Origin: CAYLUN01 sp964386865
GTDB lineage: Bacteria; Verrucomicrobiota; Kiritimatiellia; RFP12; UBA1067
NCBI GenBank assembly: GCA_964386865.1
Contig: CAYLUN010000010.1
Location: 1 to 64,000, forward strand
Length of the DNA: 64,000 nucleotides
Direction of reading: 5' to 3'
The position numbers and the translations under genes are program-made. Below the pieces are notes generated by a model. That model searched no databases, was not told the origin of the DNA, and saw only the letters and a program-made list of their open reading frames with translations. Below, piece by piece: positions 42,982 through 51,650 of this stretch. The first letter of the stretch is position 1. The number at the start of each line of letters is the position of its first letter.

Positions 42982-45900
42982 ATGCGTGACCTGTTTTGTT
43001 CCCTGTTGACCCTTTCGCTTTCGGCGCTGCCGCTGCTGGCGCAGCGCCCGCCCGCCAGCCCCTACGGCGTCTGCGCACATCTTGCGCGCGGCGGCGAGGC
43101 CAAGACCCAGGTCGAGGAGCTGCGGCTGATGAACGAGGCCGGCATCGCGTGGGCGCGCTCGGACTTCGACTGGAGCGGCGTGCAGCCCAACCCCGACACG
43201 TGGGCCTTCGAGCACCTCGACGCCGTGATCGGCAACGCCGAGAAGGCGGGCGTGCAGATGCTGCCGATCCTCGACTACAGCGTGTCATTCGCCAACCCCG
43301 CGCACCAGCACCTCGACCTGTGGGAGAAGTACGTGCTCATGATGGTCGAGCGCTACCACGCGCGCCTGCCCGTGTGGGAGGTGTGGAACGAGGAGAACAT
43401 CCCAGGGTTTTGGAAAGACCCCAAAGCGGACGACTACCTGCCGCTGCTGAAAAAGAGCTACGAGACCGTCAAGTCCGTCGACCCGAACCTGCTCGTCGCG
43501 CTCGGCGGCACCGCGGGCGTGGCGCTCGAGTACATCGAGCGCCTCTACGAAATCGGCGGCGCCAAGTACTTCGACATCATGAACGTCCACCCGTACAGCC
43601 ACCCCGCCGTGCCCGAGGAGAGCCTGGAGAAGCGGCTCGGCGACCTGAAGGCGCTCATGGCCAAGCACGGCGATGCGGCGAAGCCGGTGTGGCTCACCGA
43701 GATCGGCTGGCCCACCCAGAAGCAGAGGCTCGCCGCGCCGGGCGTGATCAAGGCGGGCCTCAAGGCAGCGAAGCCCGACAAGAAGGGCGCGTGGCGTATT
43801 CTCGTGCTGGATGACCCCGCGCTCTCAGCCACCGCCGCGCCCTCGGACGCGCTGCTGGCGGACGAAGTGCCGGCCAACGCGCGCGTGCAGCGCGTCACCT
43901 TCGACGCCCTGCTCGCCACGCTCGACGCCTACGACGTCGACGCCGTGATCCTGCCGTTCAGCGAATCCTTCCCATCGGACAGCTTCGACAAGCTGCTCGC
44001 CTACGTGCGGCGCGGCGGCATTCTGATCGAGTGCGGCGGCATGCCGATCTGGGAGCCGATGACACGCAAGGCGGACGGCATATGGGAGAAGTCCAAGGAG
44101 TACGGCGAGAAATACCGCGACCAACTCCGCATCGGCGTGGAGGCGTGGTGGACCAAGAAGGGCGTGATTCCCGAGAAGATGCCCGTGACGTTTGTCGGGC
44201 CTGCCGATGGAACGCCGCAGCCCAAGGAGGGCTTCGAGGCCGAGCGCTTCCTGACGCCGAACAAGTTCAAGGAGGGCGACCAGTTCATTCCGCTGCTATC
44301 GGGCAAAACGGGCGAGTACGCCGGCGTGGCGGCGGCCGTCTACAAATTCAACAGCGACCTCAAGGGAGCGGTCATCGTCTCCGCGCTGTTCGAGCGCGGC
44401 CAGCAGGGCAACAGCGAGGCCAAGCAGGCCAAGATGGTGACGCGCGCCTACCTCATCGCCTTGCGCTTCGGCGTCGAGCGGATGTTCTGGTACGAGCTGC
44501 AGGCGCCGGAAGCGGACGACCTCGACCCCGAGAGCCATTTCGGCCTGGTGCACCGCGACCTCGCGCCCAAGCCCGCGTTCCTCGCGTACAAGACGCTTAC
44601 GGCGCAGCGCCCGGCGGGCTCGGCCACGCTCGGCCGGCCGTGGAAATCCGAGGACGGCGCGCTCTACTACCCGCAGTGGACGCGGCCCGACGGACGCGCG
44701 GCAGGCGCGGTGTGGGCCTACCAGAAGCCCGGCATCTACCGGCTCACCTTCTCGTCGCCCGACGTCACCTTCACGGCGCACACGGGCGAGCCGGTCGGCA
44801 CGCAGTGGAGCGGCAGCGCCTGCGTCCTCTCGCTCACCGACGCGCCCGTCTACTTCGCGGGCGGCACGCTGGAGAGCGTCAGCGCCGAGTTCGACCGCGA
44901 GGAGGCGCTGCGGGCGATGGTTCCGAACGCGTTCGCCGCCGCCGCCGCGCAGTACCGCGGCATGCTCAGCCGGCTGGCGGGGACGAAGGACAAGTTCCCG
45001 CGCCGCTGGGAGAACGGCCAGCTCGTTACGGTCGATCCCAAGGAGTGGACGAGCGGCTTCTTCCCCGGCTCGCTCTGGTACCTGTACGAGTTCACGCAGG
45101 CGCCCGAGTGGAAAGAGGCGGCCATGCGGTACACGGCGATGCTGGAGCAGATCCGCCACTACACCGGCAACCACGACATCGGCTTCATGCTGTATTGCAG
45201 CTACGGCAACGGCCTGCGCCTCGCCAACCCCGAGGGTTACAAGGAGGTGCTGCTCGACGGCGCGGCCGCGCTCTGCACGCGCTTCGTGCCGCGGCTGGGC
45301 ATGATCCGCTCGTGGGACAACTACAGCAACCCGGTCATCATCGACAACATGATGAACCTCGAGTTGCTGATGTGGGCGGCCAAGCAGAGCGGCGAGGCGC
45401 GCTTCCGCGACGTGGCGGTCAGCCACGCCGACCAGACCCACGCCCGCCACTACCGGCCCGACGGCAGCGCCTACCACATCGTGGACTACAATCCCGCCAG
45501 CGGAAAGGTCTTCGGCTACTACGCGGGCCAGGGCGCCTCGGCCGACGGCCCGTGGGCGCGCGGCCAGTCGTGGGGCCTGTACGGGTTCACCATGATGTAT
45601 CGCGAGACGAAGAAGCCCGAGTACCTCGCGCGGGCGCTCAAGACGGCCGACTTCCTGTGCGGCCACCGCAACCTGCCGGCCGACAAGATCCCGTACTGGG
45701 ACTACGAGGCGGCCGAGATCCCGCACGCGCCGCGCGACGTGGCGGCCGGCGCCATCATGGCCAGCGCCCTGCTTGAGCTCAGCACCTTCGACGGCGTGCC
45801 GAACGCCGCGCGCTACCGCGAAACGGCCGTCCGGCAGCTGCTCGCCCTCAGCTCGCCCTCCTACCGCGCGGCAGTGGGCGAGAACGGCAACTTCATCCTG

Positions 45901-46008
45901 ATGCACGGCGTCGGCCACCTGCCGGGCGTCAGCGAGATCGACGTGCCGCTCAACTACGCGGACTACTATTTCCTCGAAGGGCTCCTGCGTTTCAAGGCGC
46001 TGAAGTAG
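42982..46008 (+). CDS. Exported fusion of a clan-A glycoside hydrolase-like domain and a GH88-type hydrolase
   Basis: 1008 residues. Signal peptide 1-20 (LSALPLLAQ). Residues about 25-260 are a (beta/alpha)8 glycosidase-like domain of GH39/GH5 type: WEVWNEENIPGFW gives the acid/base Glu, and WLTEIGWPT the nucleophile Glu. A middle region (about 265-620) is harder to place. Residues about 660-1008 resemble GH88/GH105 unsaturated glucuronyl hydrolases (EWTSGFFPGSLWYLYE, RSWDNYSNPVIIDNMMNLELL, AYHIVDYNP, ARGQSWGLYGFTMMYRET, given in pieces). The ATG at 42982 follows GGAGAACC and yields the signal peptide. It probably processes uronic-acid polysaccharide fragments after lyase action. Confidence 0.82.
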   Translation: MRDLFCSLLTLSLSALPLLAQRPPASPYGVCAHLARGGEAKTQVEELRLMNEAGIAWARSDFDWSGVQPNPDTWAFEHLDAVIGNAEKAGVQMLPILDYSVSFANPAHQHLDLWEKYVLMMVERYHARLPVWEVWNEENIPGFWKDPKADDYLPLLKKSYETVKSVDPNLLVALGGTAGVALEYIERLYEIGGAKYFDIMNVHPYSHPAVPEESLEKRLGDLKALMAKHGDAAKPVWLTEIGWPTQKQRLAAPGVIKAGLKAAKPDKKGAWRILVLDDPALSATAAPSDALLADEVPANARVQRVTFDALLATLDAYDVDAVILPFSESFPSDSFDKLLAYVRRGGILIECGGMPIWEPMTRKADGIWEKSKEYGEKYRDQLRIGVEAWWTKKGVIPEKMPVTFVGPADGTPQPKEGFEAERFLTPNKFKEGDQFIPLLSGKTGEYAGVAAAVYKFNSDLKGAVIVSALFERGQQGNSEAKQAKMVTRAYLIALRFGVERMFWYELQAPEADDLDPESHFGLVHRDLAPKPAFLAYKTLTAQRPAGSATLGRPWKSEDGALYYPQWTRPDGRAAGAVWAYQKPGIYRLTFSSPDVTFTAHTGEPVGTQWSGSACVLSLTDAPVYFAGGTLESVSAEFDREEALRAMVPNAFAAAAAQYRGMLSRLAGTKDKFPRRWENGQLVTVDPKEWTSGFFPGSLWYLYEFTQAPEWKEAAMRYTAMLEQIRHYTGNHDIGFMLYCSYGNGLRLANPEGYKEVLLDGAAALCTRFVPRLGMIRSWDNYSNPVIIDNMMNLELLMWAAKQSGEARFRDVAVSHADQTHARHYRPDGSAYHIVDYNPASGKVFGYYAGQGASADGPWARGQSWGLYGFTMMYRETKKPEYLARALKTADFLCGHRNLPADKIPYWDYEAAEIPHAPRDVAAGAIMASALLELSTFDGVPNAARYRETAVRQLLALSSPSYRAAVGENGNFILMHGVGHLPGVSEIDVPLNYADYYFLEGLLRFKALK

Positions 46009-46041
46009 CAGGCTTAAGCCGCCTGAAATGAAAGGCGATCA

Positions 46042-46806
46042 ATGCAGGTCAAAGAGGAAAGACGTGTTTGGCGCAAGTCAGGTGTTAGCCAGTTGTCGGC
46101 AAGACTGAGACGGCTCGGCTGTGCCGTGAGCGCCGCCCTGCTTGCGACGGCGTTGCGGGCCGGTGATTACACCTAGACGACCAACAGCGGGATCGCCGCC
46201 CTGGGAACCGAGGCCTTCTGGCTCTGCGGCGCCCTGACCAACGTCACGCTACGCGGCTTGCCGGAACGTATCTTGAACGAGTTCGGCGAGCCCTCTTGGC
46301 CGTCGCTCGCGAGCGTGTTCGACAGCCTGTCGTACGCGGCGGTCATCGCGGAGGGCGTGGCGGAGGGCCGCGACTACGCCTTCGAGGGATGTGCGGGACT
46401 GGTTCGCGTTTCTCTTCCCACTGGCCTCACGACTATTGGCACGCACGCCTTCACCGAGTGTGCGGTAGCCGGCGTGTTCATTCCCGCCCAGGTGTCGTCG
46501 ATCGGTAACGCCGCATTCTCTTGGTGCTGGCGGCTGGAATCGATCACGGTGGACGGCGCGAACCCCCGCTACTGCAGCCTGAACGGTGTGTTGCTGGATC
46601 GGGCGGGGGGCGCGCTGGTGCAATGTCCCACGCGCAAGACGGGTGATTTCCCCGTTCCCGCTGACGTGACTCAACTCGCCGATTATGCCTTCGTGGGGTG
46701 CGCCTTGATGGACGGGCTCTACTTCAAAGAACGTTTCGTTGTTCTCAAAGCCGAATCATTTCGGCTATACTATAGCGCACAACTCCAAAAAGGAAGGATC
46801 ACCATC
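46042..46806 (+). pseudogene. BspA-type repeat protein with an amber mutation, truncated
   Basis: The frame opens at ATG 46042 with a basic N-terminus and signal peptide, then GDYT-stop-TTNSG. The TAG at 46174-46176 replaces the Tyr codon of the YTYTT motif seen in the kinase (TACACCTACACGACC at 17893), a single C-to-G change. After it the same frame continues with good LRR_5 repeats (DYAFEGCAGLVRVSLPTGLTTIG in part, IGNAAFSWCWRLESITVDGANPRYC in part). It runs without its own stop into the superoxide reductase gene, so the 3' end is lost too. TAG is a normal stop elsewhere here (25723, 40056), so recoding is unlikely. Confidence 0.8.
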
Positions 46807-47196
46807 ATGCTATCAGAATTCGTTAAGACAGCCGATTGGAAGAGCGAGAAGCACGTTCCGGTCATCGTGTGCGCGGATAGCGCGGCCCCCGGCGCGGCGC
46901 TCGACATCACCGTGACGGTCGGCAAGGAGATCGCCCACCCGAACACCACCAACCACCACATCTCGTGGATCGCCCTGCACTTCGTTCCGGCTGGCGCCAA
47001 GGCGTCGGTCGAGATCGGCCGCTGCGAGTTCACCGCGCACGGCGAGTCGGTCGAGGGTGCGGACAAGGGCCCGGCCTACACGGACAGCACGCTCTCGATC
47101 CGCGCCAAGCTCGCGGTCTCCGGCACGCTGTACGCCACGTCCTACTGCAACATTCACGGCCTGTGGGCGTCGGAGAAGGCCATCGCGATCGTCTAA
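46807..47196 (+). CDS. Superoxide reductase (neelaredoxin type)
   Basis: Reduces superoxide to peroxide without making oxygen, typical of anaerobes. The 129 residues keep all active-site ligands: E14 and H16 (SEKHVPVI), the HPNTTNHHISW histidines and CNIHGLW (Cys and His). There is no N-terminal desulforedoxin Cys4 domain, so this is the one-iron neelaredoxin class. The ATG at 46807 follows AAGGAAGGATC. A TATACT -10-like box at 46766-46771 suggests its own promoter, although the frame is open upstream into the pseudogene. A terminator follows at 47226. Confidence 0.95.
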   Translation: MLSEFVKTADWKSEKHVPVIVCADSAAPGAALDITVTVGKEIAHPNTTNHHISWIALHFVPAGAKASVEIGRCEFTAHGESVEGADKGPAYTDSTLSIRAKLAVSGTLYATSYCNIHGLWASEKAIAIV

Positions 47197-47225
47197 GGTC
47201 GGTGGCGAACGTTAGACCCTATGCG

Positions 47226-47252
47226 GGCAGGGGCTTTGCGCCCCTGCCTTTT
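47226..47252 (+). terminator. Rho-independent terminator of the superoxide reductase gene
   Basis: Stem GGCAGGGGC / GCCCCTGCC (9 bp, perfect), loop TTTGC, tail TTTTC. It lies 30 bp after the stop and just before the convergent end of the Hyf-like operon. On minus no T-run follows, so it serves the plus strand. Confidence 0.85.
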
Positions 47253-47263
47253 CTTCATAGGCG

Positions 47264-48043
47264 TTACCGCTTCTTGTCCGCAATGCGGCCGATGAGGCGC
47301 AGCAGGCCGTCGAGGATCGTGAGCGGGTGGGGCGGGCAGCCCGGCACGTAGAGGTCGACCGGCACGATCGCGGACGCGCCATTGTTGGCCTCGGCGTGCC
47401 CGATGTAAGGCCCGCCCGAGATGGCGCACGCGCCGACGGCGATCACGATGCGCGGATCCGAGACGGCGTCGTAGGTTTTCCTGAGCGCGAGGGCCATGTT
47501 CTGCGAGACCGGCCCGGTCACCAGAAGGCCATCCGCGTGGCGCGGCGAGGCCACGAACTGGATGCCGAAGCGGCCGAGGTCCCAGCCGACCGTGCCCAGC
47601 ACGTTGGTGTCGGCCTCGCAGGCGTTGCAGCCGGCCGCGCTGACCTGCCGCAGCTTGAGCGAGCGGCCGAAGAGCGTCTTCAGCTTCGCGTCGAGCGCGG
47701 CGCCGGCGATCTCCACCGCCTCGCGTTCGCGGGCCACGAAGAGATCCTGGCGGCTGCGGGCCGCGAGCTGGTAGCAGGCGGAATGCGTGATGGCCTTCTG
47801 CGGGCAGGCGGTGGCGCACGCGGTGCAGAAGAGGCACTTGCCGATGTCGACGCGGCTGGGGTCTTGCGGGTTGATGGCGCCGGTCGGGCACGCGTCAAAG
47901 CAGGCGCGGCAGCCGTCCGCGCATATGGCCGTATCGAACACCGGGCGCCCGCGGAAGCGGTCGGGCAGCGGCGGGGGCGCGCCGTCGGGATAGGCGATCG
48001 TGCGGTGTTTCTGCTGCAGTCGGGCGAGGGTGGCTTTGATCAT
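47264..48043 (-). CDS. hyfI: Hyf/Ech-type small subunit fused to a 2[4Fe-4S] ferredoxin domain
   Basis: 259 residues joining two electron-carrying parts. Residues about 35-85 hold two 4Fe-4S motifs (CADGCRACFDACP, then CLFCTACATACP), like HycF/HyfH. Residues about 135-255 are a HycG/HyfI/NuoB-type small subunit with the proximal cluster ligands (GCNACEADTN, GACAISGGPY, PGCPPHP), all present. It probably passes electrons from ferredoxin toward the large subunit on the cytoplasmic face of the membrane. The start at 48043 overlaps the large-subunit stop by 4 bp. It is the last gene of the operon. Confidence 0.9.
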   Translation of the reverse strand: MIKATLARLQQKHRTIAYPDGAPPPLPDRFRGRPVFDTAICADGCRACFDACPTGAINPQDPSRVDIGKCLFCTACATACPQKAITHSACYQLAARSRQDLFVAREREAVEIAGAALDAKLKTLFGRSLKLRQVSAAGCNACEADTNVLGTVGWDLGRFGIQFVASPRHADGLLVTGPVSQNMALALRKTYDAVSDPRIVIAVGACAISGGPYIGHAEANNGASAIVPVDLYVPGCPPHPLTILDGLLRLIGRIADKKR

Positions 48044-49572
48044 AGGTCGTGTCCGCAGTAGGAGAGGTTGAAGCTCTTGTTGCAGATCGGGAAGTCCGAG
48101 ATCTCCTGATTGCGCAGGGCGTAGGCGAGGCCGGGCCAGTTGTGGAAGGAGGGGTCGACCACCTTGTAGCGGGCGAAGCGGCCCTGCGCGTCGGTGATGG
48201 CCACGTGGCAGACTTCGCCGCGCCAGCCTTCGTTGAGGGCGACCGCGAAACGGTTCGGCGCAAGCGCCCGCACCGGGACGCGCGCGGCGCCGCCGGGGAG
48301 CGCGTGGAGCTGATTGCGGATGAAGGCGATCGACTGCTCGATCTCCAGCCCGCGCATGAAGGCGCGGGCGAAGACGTCGCCGGTCTCGCAGGTGGAGACC
48401 GGAATGTGCGTGAAGCAGAAGATGCCGGAGGGCTGGTCGCGCCGCACGTCGCGCTCGAGGCCGGAGGCGCGGGCGGCGGGTCCGACGAGCCCCAGCTCGG
48501 CCGCGACGGAGCGCGGGACGGGGCCGACGTCTTCGAACCGCGCCATGACCGACTGCGTATTCCAGAGCAAGTTGACGGCGACAGAGGTGTCTTTCTCGCC
48601 CGCGTCGAGGCGGCGTCCGAGCTCGGCGGCGCGTTCGGCGTCGAGGTCGAAGCCGACTCCGCCCGGCCGGACGAGGCCGCGGCCGAAGCGGCTGCCGCAC
48701 AGCAGGGCCGTCATGTTGAGGAAGTCGCCGCGGATGCGGCCGCAGAAGCTGGCCGTGGGCAGAAAGCCGACGTCGCCGGCCAGCGCGCCGAGGTCGCCGA
48801 CGTGGTTGGCGAGGCGCTCCAGCTCGAGCGCGATGCCGCGCACGGCCTGGGCGCGCGCGCTGGTCTGGCACGCCGCGAGCTCTTCGATGAGCTGGCAGCA
48901 GGACGTGGTGTGGGCGACGGTGGAGTCGCCGGAGAGGGTCTCGGCGTAGTGGATCGTGCGGGCGTTCGGGCCGCCGAGCAGGGCCTCCTCCACGCCGCGG
49001 TGCTGGTAGCCGAGGGCGATCTCGAGGTGGAAGACCTGCTCGCCGTGGCATTGGAAGCGGAAGTGGCCGGGCTCGATGACGCCCGCGTGGACGGGGCCGA
49101 CCGCGACCTCGTGCACCTCGTCGCCGTCGACGCGGTAGAAGTCGCCCACGGCGGGCAGGATGGGCTGGCCGGCGGGGCGGCCCCAGGCGTCGCGCCCCGT
49201 CCAGGAGCGGCGGTAGCGCACGGGCTTGAGCCACGGGTGGCCGGCGGGGCGGAGCCCGAACTGCTCGGCGAGCTCGCGCTCGAACAGGTGCGCCTGCGGG
49301 CAGCGCGGCGTGAGCGAGGGGAACTCGCTGCCTGCGACGTCGGCGGCGGCGGCGAAGAGCAGGTTCTGCTCGTCGTCGGCGAGGACGGCGTAGAGGCGGG
49401 TCGCGCCGGGCAGCGGCGAGGCGGCGCCGAAGAGGGCGCTGACGCGCTGGCGGGCGGCGGCGGCGCTCAGGATGGCCTGGCCGAAGTCGGCCAGTGAGAG
49501 CACGGGGATTTCCGACAGGTCGACGGACTGGCCGTTGGTCAGCGCGGCGAGCTCGGGGCGGACGTCGCTCAT
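48040..49572 (-). CDS. hyfG: Hyf/Ech-type large subunit lacking NiFe-binding cysteines
   Basis: 510 residues. The N-terminal ~150 are NuoC-like (RCPQAHLFERELAEQFGL), the rest NuoD/HycE-like (GPVHAGVIEPGHFRF, LEIALGYQHRGVEE). In NiFe hydrogenases the L1 motif is CxxC...H and the L2 motif DPCxxC. Here they read ETLSGDSTVAH (about residues 210-220) and VVDPSFHNWPG (about 480), ending INKSFNLSY-like as ICNKSFNLSYCGHDL. All four nickel ligands are missing, so it cannot be a NiFe hydrogenase. It fits the Ehr (energy-converting hydrogenase-related) group. It overlaps both neighbours by 4 bp. Confidence 0.9.
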   Translation of the reverse strand: MSDVRPELAALTNGQSVDLSEIPVLSLADFGQAILSAAAARQRVSALFGAASPLPGATRLYAVLADDEQNLLFAAAADVAGSEFPSLTPRCPQAHLFERELAEQFGLRPAGHPWLKPVRYRRSWTGRDAWGRPAGQPILPAVGDFYRVDGDEVHEVAVGPVHAGVIEPGHFRFQCHGEQVFHLEIALGYQHRGVEEALLGGPNARTIHYAETLSGDSTVAHTTSCCQLIEELAACQTSARAQAVRGIALELERLANHVGDLGALAGDVGFLPTASFCGRIRGDFLNMTALLCGSRFGRGLVRPGGVGFDLDAERAAELGRRLDAGEKDTSVAVNLLWNTQSVMARFEDVGPVPRSVAAELGLVGPAARASGLERDVRRDQPSGIFCFTHIPVSTCETGDVFARAFMRGLEIEQSIAFIRNQLHALPGGAARVPVRALAPNRFAVALNEGWRGEVCHVAITDAQGRFARYKVVDPSFHNWPGLAYALRNQEISDFPICNKSFNLSYCGHDL

Positions 49573-51002
49573 GGCTGGCCCTCCAGGAAGAGCACCGCGT
49601 CGCGGACGAGCGCGTTGAGCGGGGCGGGGATGTAGACGCCCACGAGCAGGACGAGCAGCATGAGGCCCAGGATCGGCCCGGCGGTCAGGAAGCTGTCGCG
49701 GTACGGCGTGTTGCGGGCCTCGAAGGAGGCGCGGCCCTGAACCACCTTGAGGACGGTCGCGCCCATGCCGACGAAGACCACCAGCAGCAGGAAGAGGAAG
49801 AGCCCGCCGATGGCGATGTGCCCGGCGTCAAACGCGCCGTTGAGGATGGAGAACTCGCTGATGAAGGGCCCGAAGGGCGGCGAGCCGGTGATGGCGAGGA
49901 AGCCGACGAGGAAGAGGGTGCCGGAGAGCGGCAGGCGCCGCATCGCGCCGCACACCTGGTCGGTGCTCTTGCTGCCGTAGGCGCGGTGGATGTTGCCGGC
50001 GGAGAGGAAGAGCACGCCCTTGGTCAGGCCGTTGGTCACCACGTGCAGCAGCGTGCCGAAGAGCGCGGGTGCTCCGAGCCCGAGGCCCAGCACGAGGATG
50101 CCCATGTGCTCGACGCTGGAGTAGGCGAGCATGCGCTTGAAATCGCGCTGGCCGACCATGAAGAGGCAGGCGACCGCCATCGAAAGCAGGCCCATGAAAA
50201 GCAGCAGGCGCGACACGTACGCGCTTTCGCCGGCCGCGATGCAGATGTGGTAGGTGCGCAGCAGCGCGAGGAAGGCGCAGTTCGTCACGCCGCCCGCGAG
50301 CATCGCGCCGACGAGGCCGGGCGCCTCGCCGTAGGCGTCGGGCTTCCACGTGTGCATGGGGGCGAGGCCCATCTTGGTGCCGTAGCCCACGAGCAGCAGC
50401 ACGAACGCCGCGTGCAGCCAGGGCTTGGAGAGCTTCGGCGCGTGGGCCAGCAGGCTCTCAAACGTGAGCGAGGTCTCGAGGCCGGTGTGCAGGGAGGCGT
50501 AGGCGAGGAAGAAGGTGCCCAGCAGCGCGAGGGCGATGCCGACCGAGCCGACGAGCAGGTACTTCCACGTGGCCTCGATGCTGCGCTGCGTATGGTTGAA
50601 GAAGATCAGCGGCGCGGTCGCGAGGGTGGTGCCCTCGATGGCCACCCACATGAGGCCGAGGTGGTGCGCCCACGTCACCAGCGTCATGATGCCCAGAAAG
50701 GCCAAGAGGCAGGCGCAGAACACGCGGTTGGGCCGCTCCTCGCGGAAGCGGAGGTAGCCGACCGCCGAGAACGACACGAAGAAGAACAGCGTGCTGACGA
50801 CCGGCAGGATCAGCTTGCCGAGCGGGTCGAGCACCAGCCACGCCGCGCTGACGCACCGGGCGGGGTCGAGCAGGGTGTAGACGGTCAGCGCGAGGTGCGC
50901 GACGCCCGCCACGGGCAGCACCCACGGCCGCAGCCGGTTGGAGGGGATGGCCGCCGCGACGGCGGCCAGCAGCAGCGGCATGAAGATGAGGGCGAAAGCC
51001 AT
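49569..51002 (-). CDS. hyfF: Hyf-type antiporter-like membrane subunit F
   Basis: A 477-residue NuoL/M/N-family subunit with about 14 membrane helices, expected to form a proton- or sodium-conducting half channel. The charged channel residues are visible: Glu in MWVAIEGTTLATAPLI (TM5) and Lys in GYGTKMGLAPMHTWKPDAYGEAP (TM7). A second Lys follows in GQRDFKRMLAYSSVEHMGI. Its 3' end overlaps hyfG by 4 bp, and 2 bp separate it from hyfE. It is the third antiporter-like protein of this operon. Confidence 0.9.
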   Translation of the reverse strand: MAFALIFMPLLLAAVAAAIPSNRLRPWVLPVAGVAHLALTVYTLLDPARCVSAAWLVLDPLGKLILPVVSTLFFFVSFSAVGYLRFREERPNRVFCACLLAFLGIMTLVTWAHHLGLMWVAIEGTTLATAPLIFFNHTQRSIEATWKYLLVGSVGIALALLGTFFLAYASLHTGLETSLTFESLLAHAPKLSKPWLHAAFVLLLVGYGTKMGLAPMHTWKPDAYGEAPGLVGAMLAGGVTNCAFLALLRTYHICIAAGESAYVSRLLLFMGLLSMAVACLFMVGQRDFKRMLAYSSVEHMGILVLGLGLGAPALFGTLLHVVTNGLTKGVLFLSAGNIHRAYGSKSTDQVCGAMRRLPLSGTLFLVGFLAITGSPPFGPFISEFSILNGAFDAGHIAIGGLFLFLLLVVFVGMGATVLKVVQGRASFEARNTPYRDSFLTAGPILGLMLLVLLVGVYIPAPLNALVRDAVLFLEGQP

Positions 51003-51004
51003 GG

Positions 51005-51646
51005 CTACTCCTTCAGCGAAACCAGCCTGCGCGTGTCCATCGAGGCGAACGCCTGGTTGATTTGGTTGACGATGATGCAGATCACGAAGATGGCGACGAA
51101 GAGGTCGAGCAGCACGCCCATCTCGACGACGAGCGGCATGGCCTCGACCAGAAGCATGCCGAAGATGAAGATGCCGTTTTCAAGCACGAGGTAGCCCATC
51201 ACTTGGGTGAGCGCCTTGAAGCGGGTGGTCAGCAGGATGAAGCCGACGAGCACGGTGGCGATGGACGTGGGCACGAGCAGCGCGCCGGCGTGCTGCTCGG
51301 CGAGCGGCAGCTGGTCGGCGAAAAGGAGCGCGAACACGGTGCCCAGCGCGCCGAGGATCACCGACGGCTGCAGGCCGATCAGCGGCTCCACCTCGCGCTT
51401 GATTTTGACGTCGCGCAGCGCGCGGCTCATCATGGCCGGGATCACGATACCCTTGAGCGCGATGGTGATGACGACGGTCAGCGCCGTCGTCAGCGTGGAG
51501 TGCTCGTGCAGCAGGAGCGGCAGGAGCCCCAGCAGCGCGCCTTGGAGCGCCACGGTGCGCACCACGGAGACGATCCGGCTCGTGCCCAGCGCGAAGAGGT
51601 TGAGCACCAGCACAAAGACGAGGAGGGTGTTGAGAAGGTTGGTCAT
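51005..51646 (-). CDS. hyfE: Hyf-type membrane subunit E (NuoK-like)
   Basis: A 213-residue membrane protein with about seven hydrophobic helices. The segment GYLVLENGIFIFGMLLVEAMPLVVEMGVLLDLFVAIFV (pieces: YLVLENGIF, MPLVVEMG, LLDLFVAIF) has the Glu residues typical of NuoK/HyfE helices in the ion path. It lies in the operon 4 bp after hyfC. The family has no enzymatic activity of its own. Confidence 0.88.
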   Translation of the reverse strand: MTNLLNTLLVFVLVLNLFALGTSRIVSVVRTVALQGALLGLLPLLLHEHSTLTTALTVVITIALKGIVIPAMMSRALRDVKIKREVEPLIGLQPSVILGALGTVFALLFADQLPLAEQHAGALLVPTSIATVLVGFILLTTRFKALTQVMGYLVLENGIFIFGMLLVEAMPLVVEMGVLLDLFVAIFVICIIVNQINQAFASMDTRRLVSLKE

Positions 51647-51650
51647 ACGG

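Noticed and set aside
46174..46176. Pyrrolysine or other amber recoding in the BspA-like gene
   Set aside because: TAG ends several intact genes in the window, the position matches a Tyr codon in the homologous motif, and the 3' end is also missing.
48040..49572. NiFe hydrogenase large subunit
   Set aside because: All nickel-binding cysteines in the L1 and L2 motifs are absent, so a hydrogenase call would be wrong despite the Hyf-type context.
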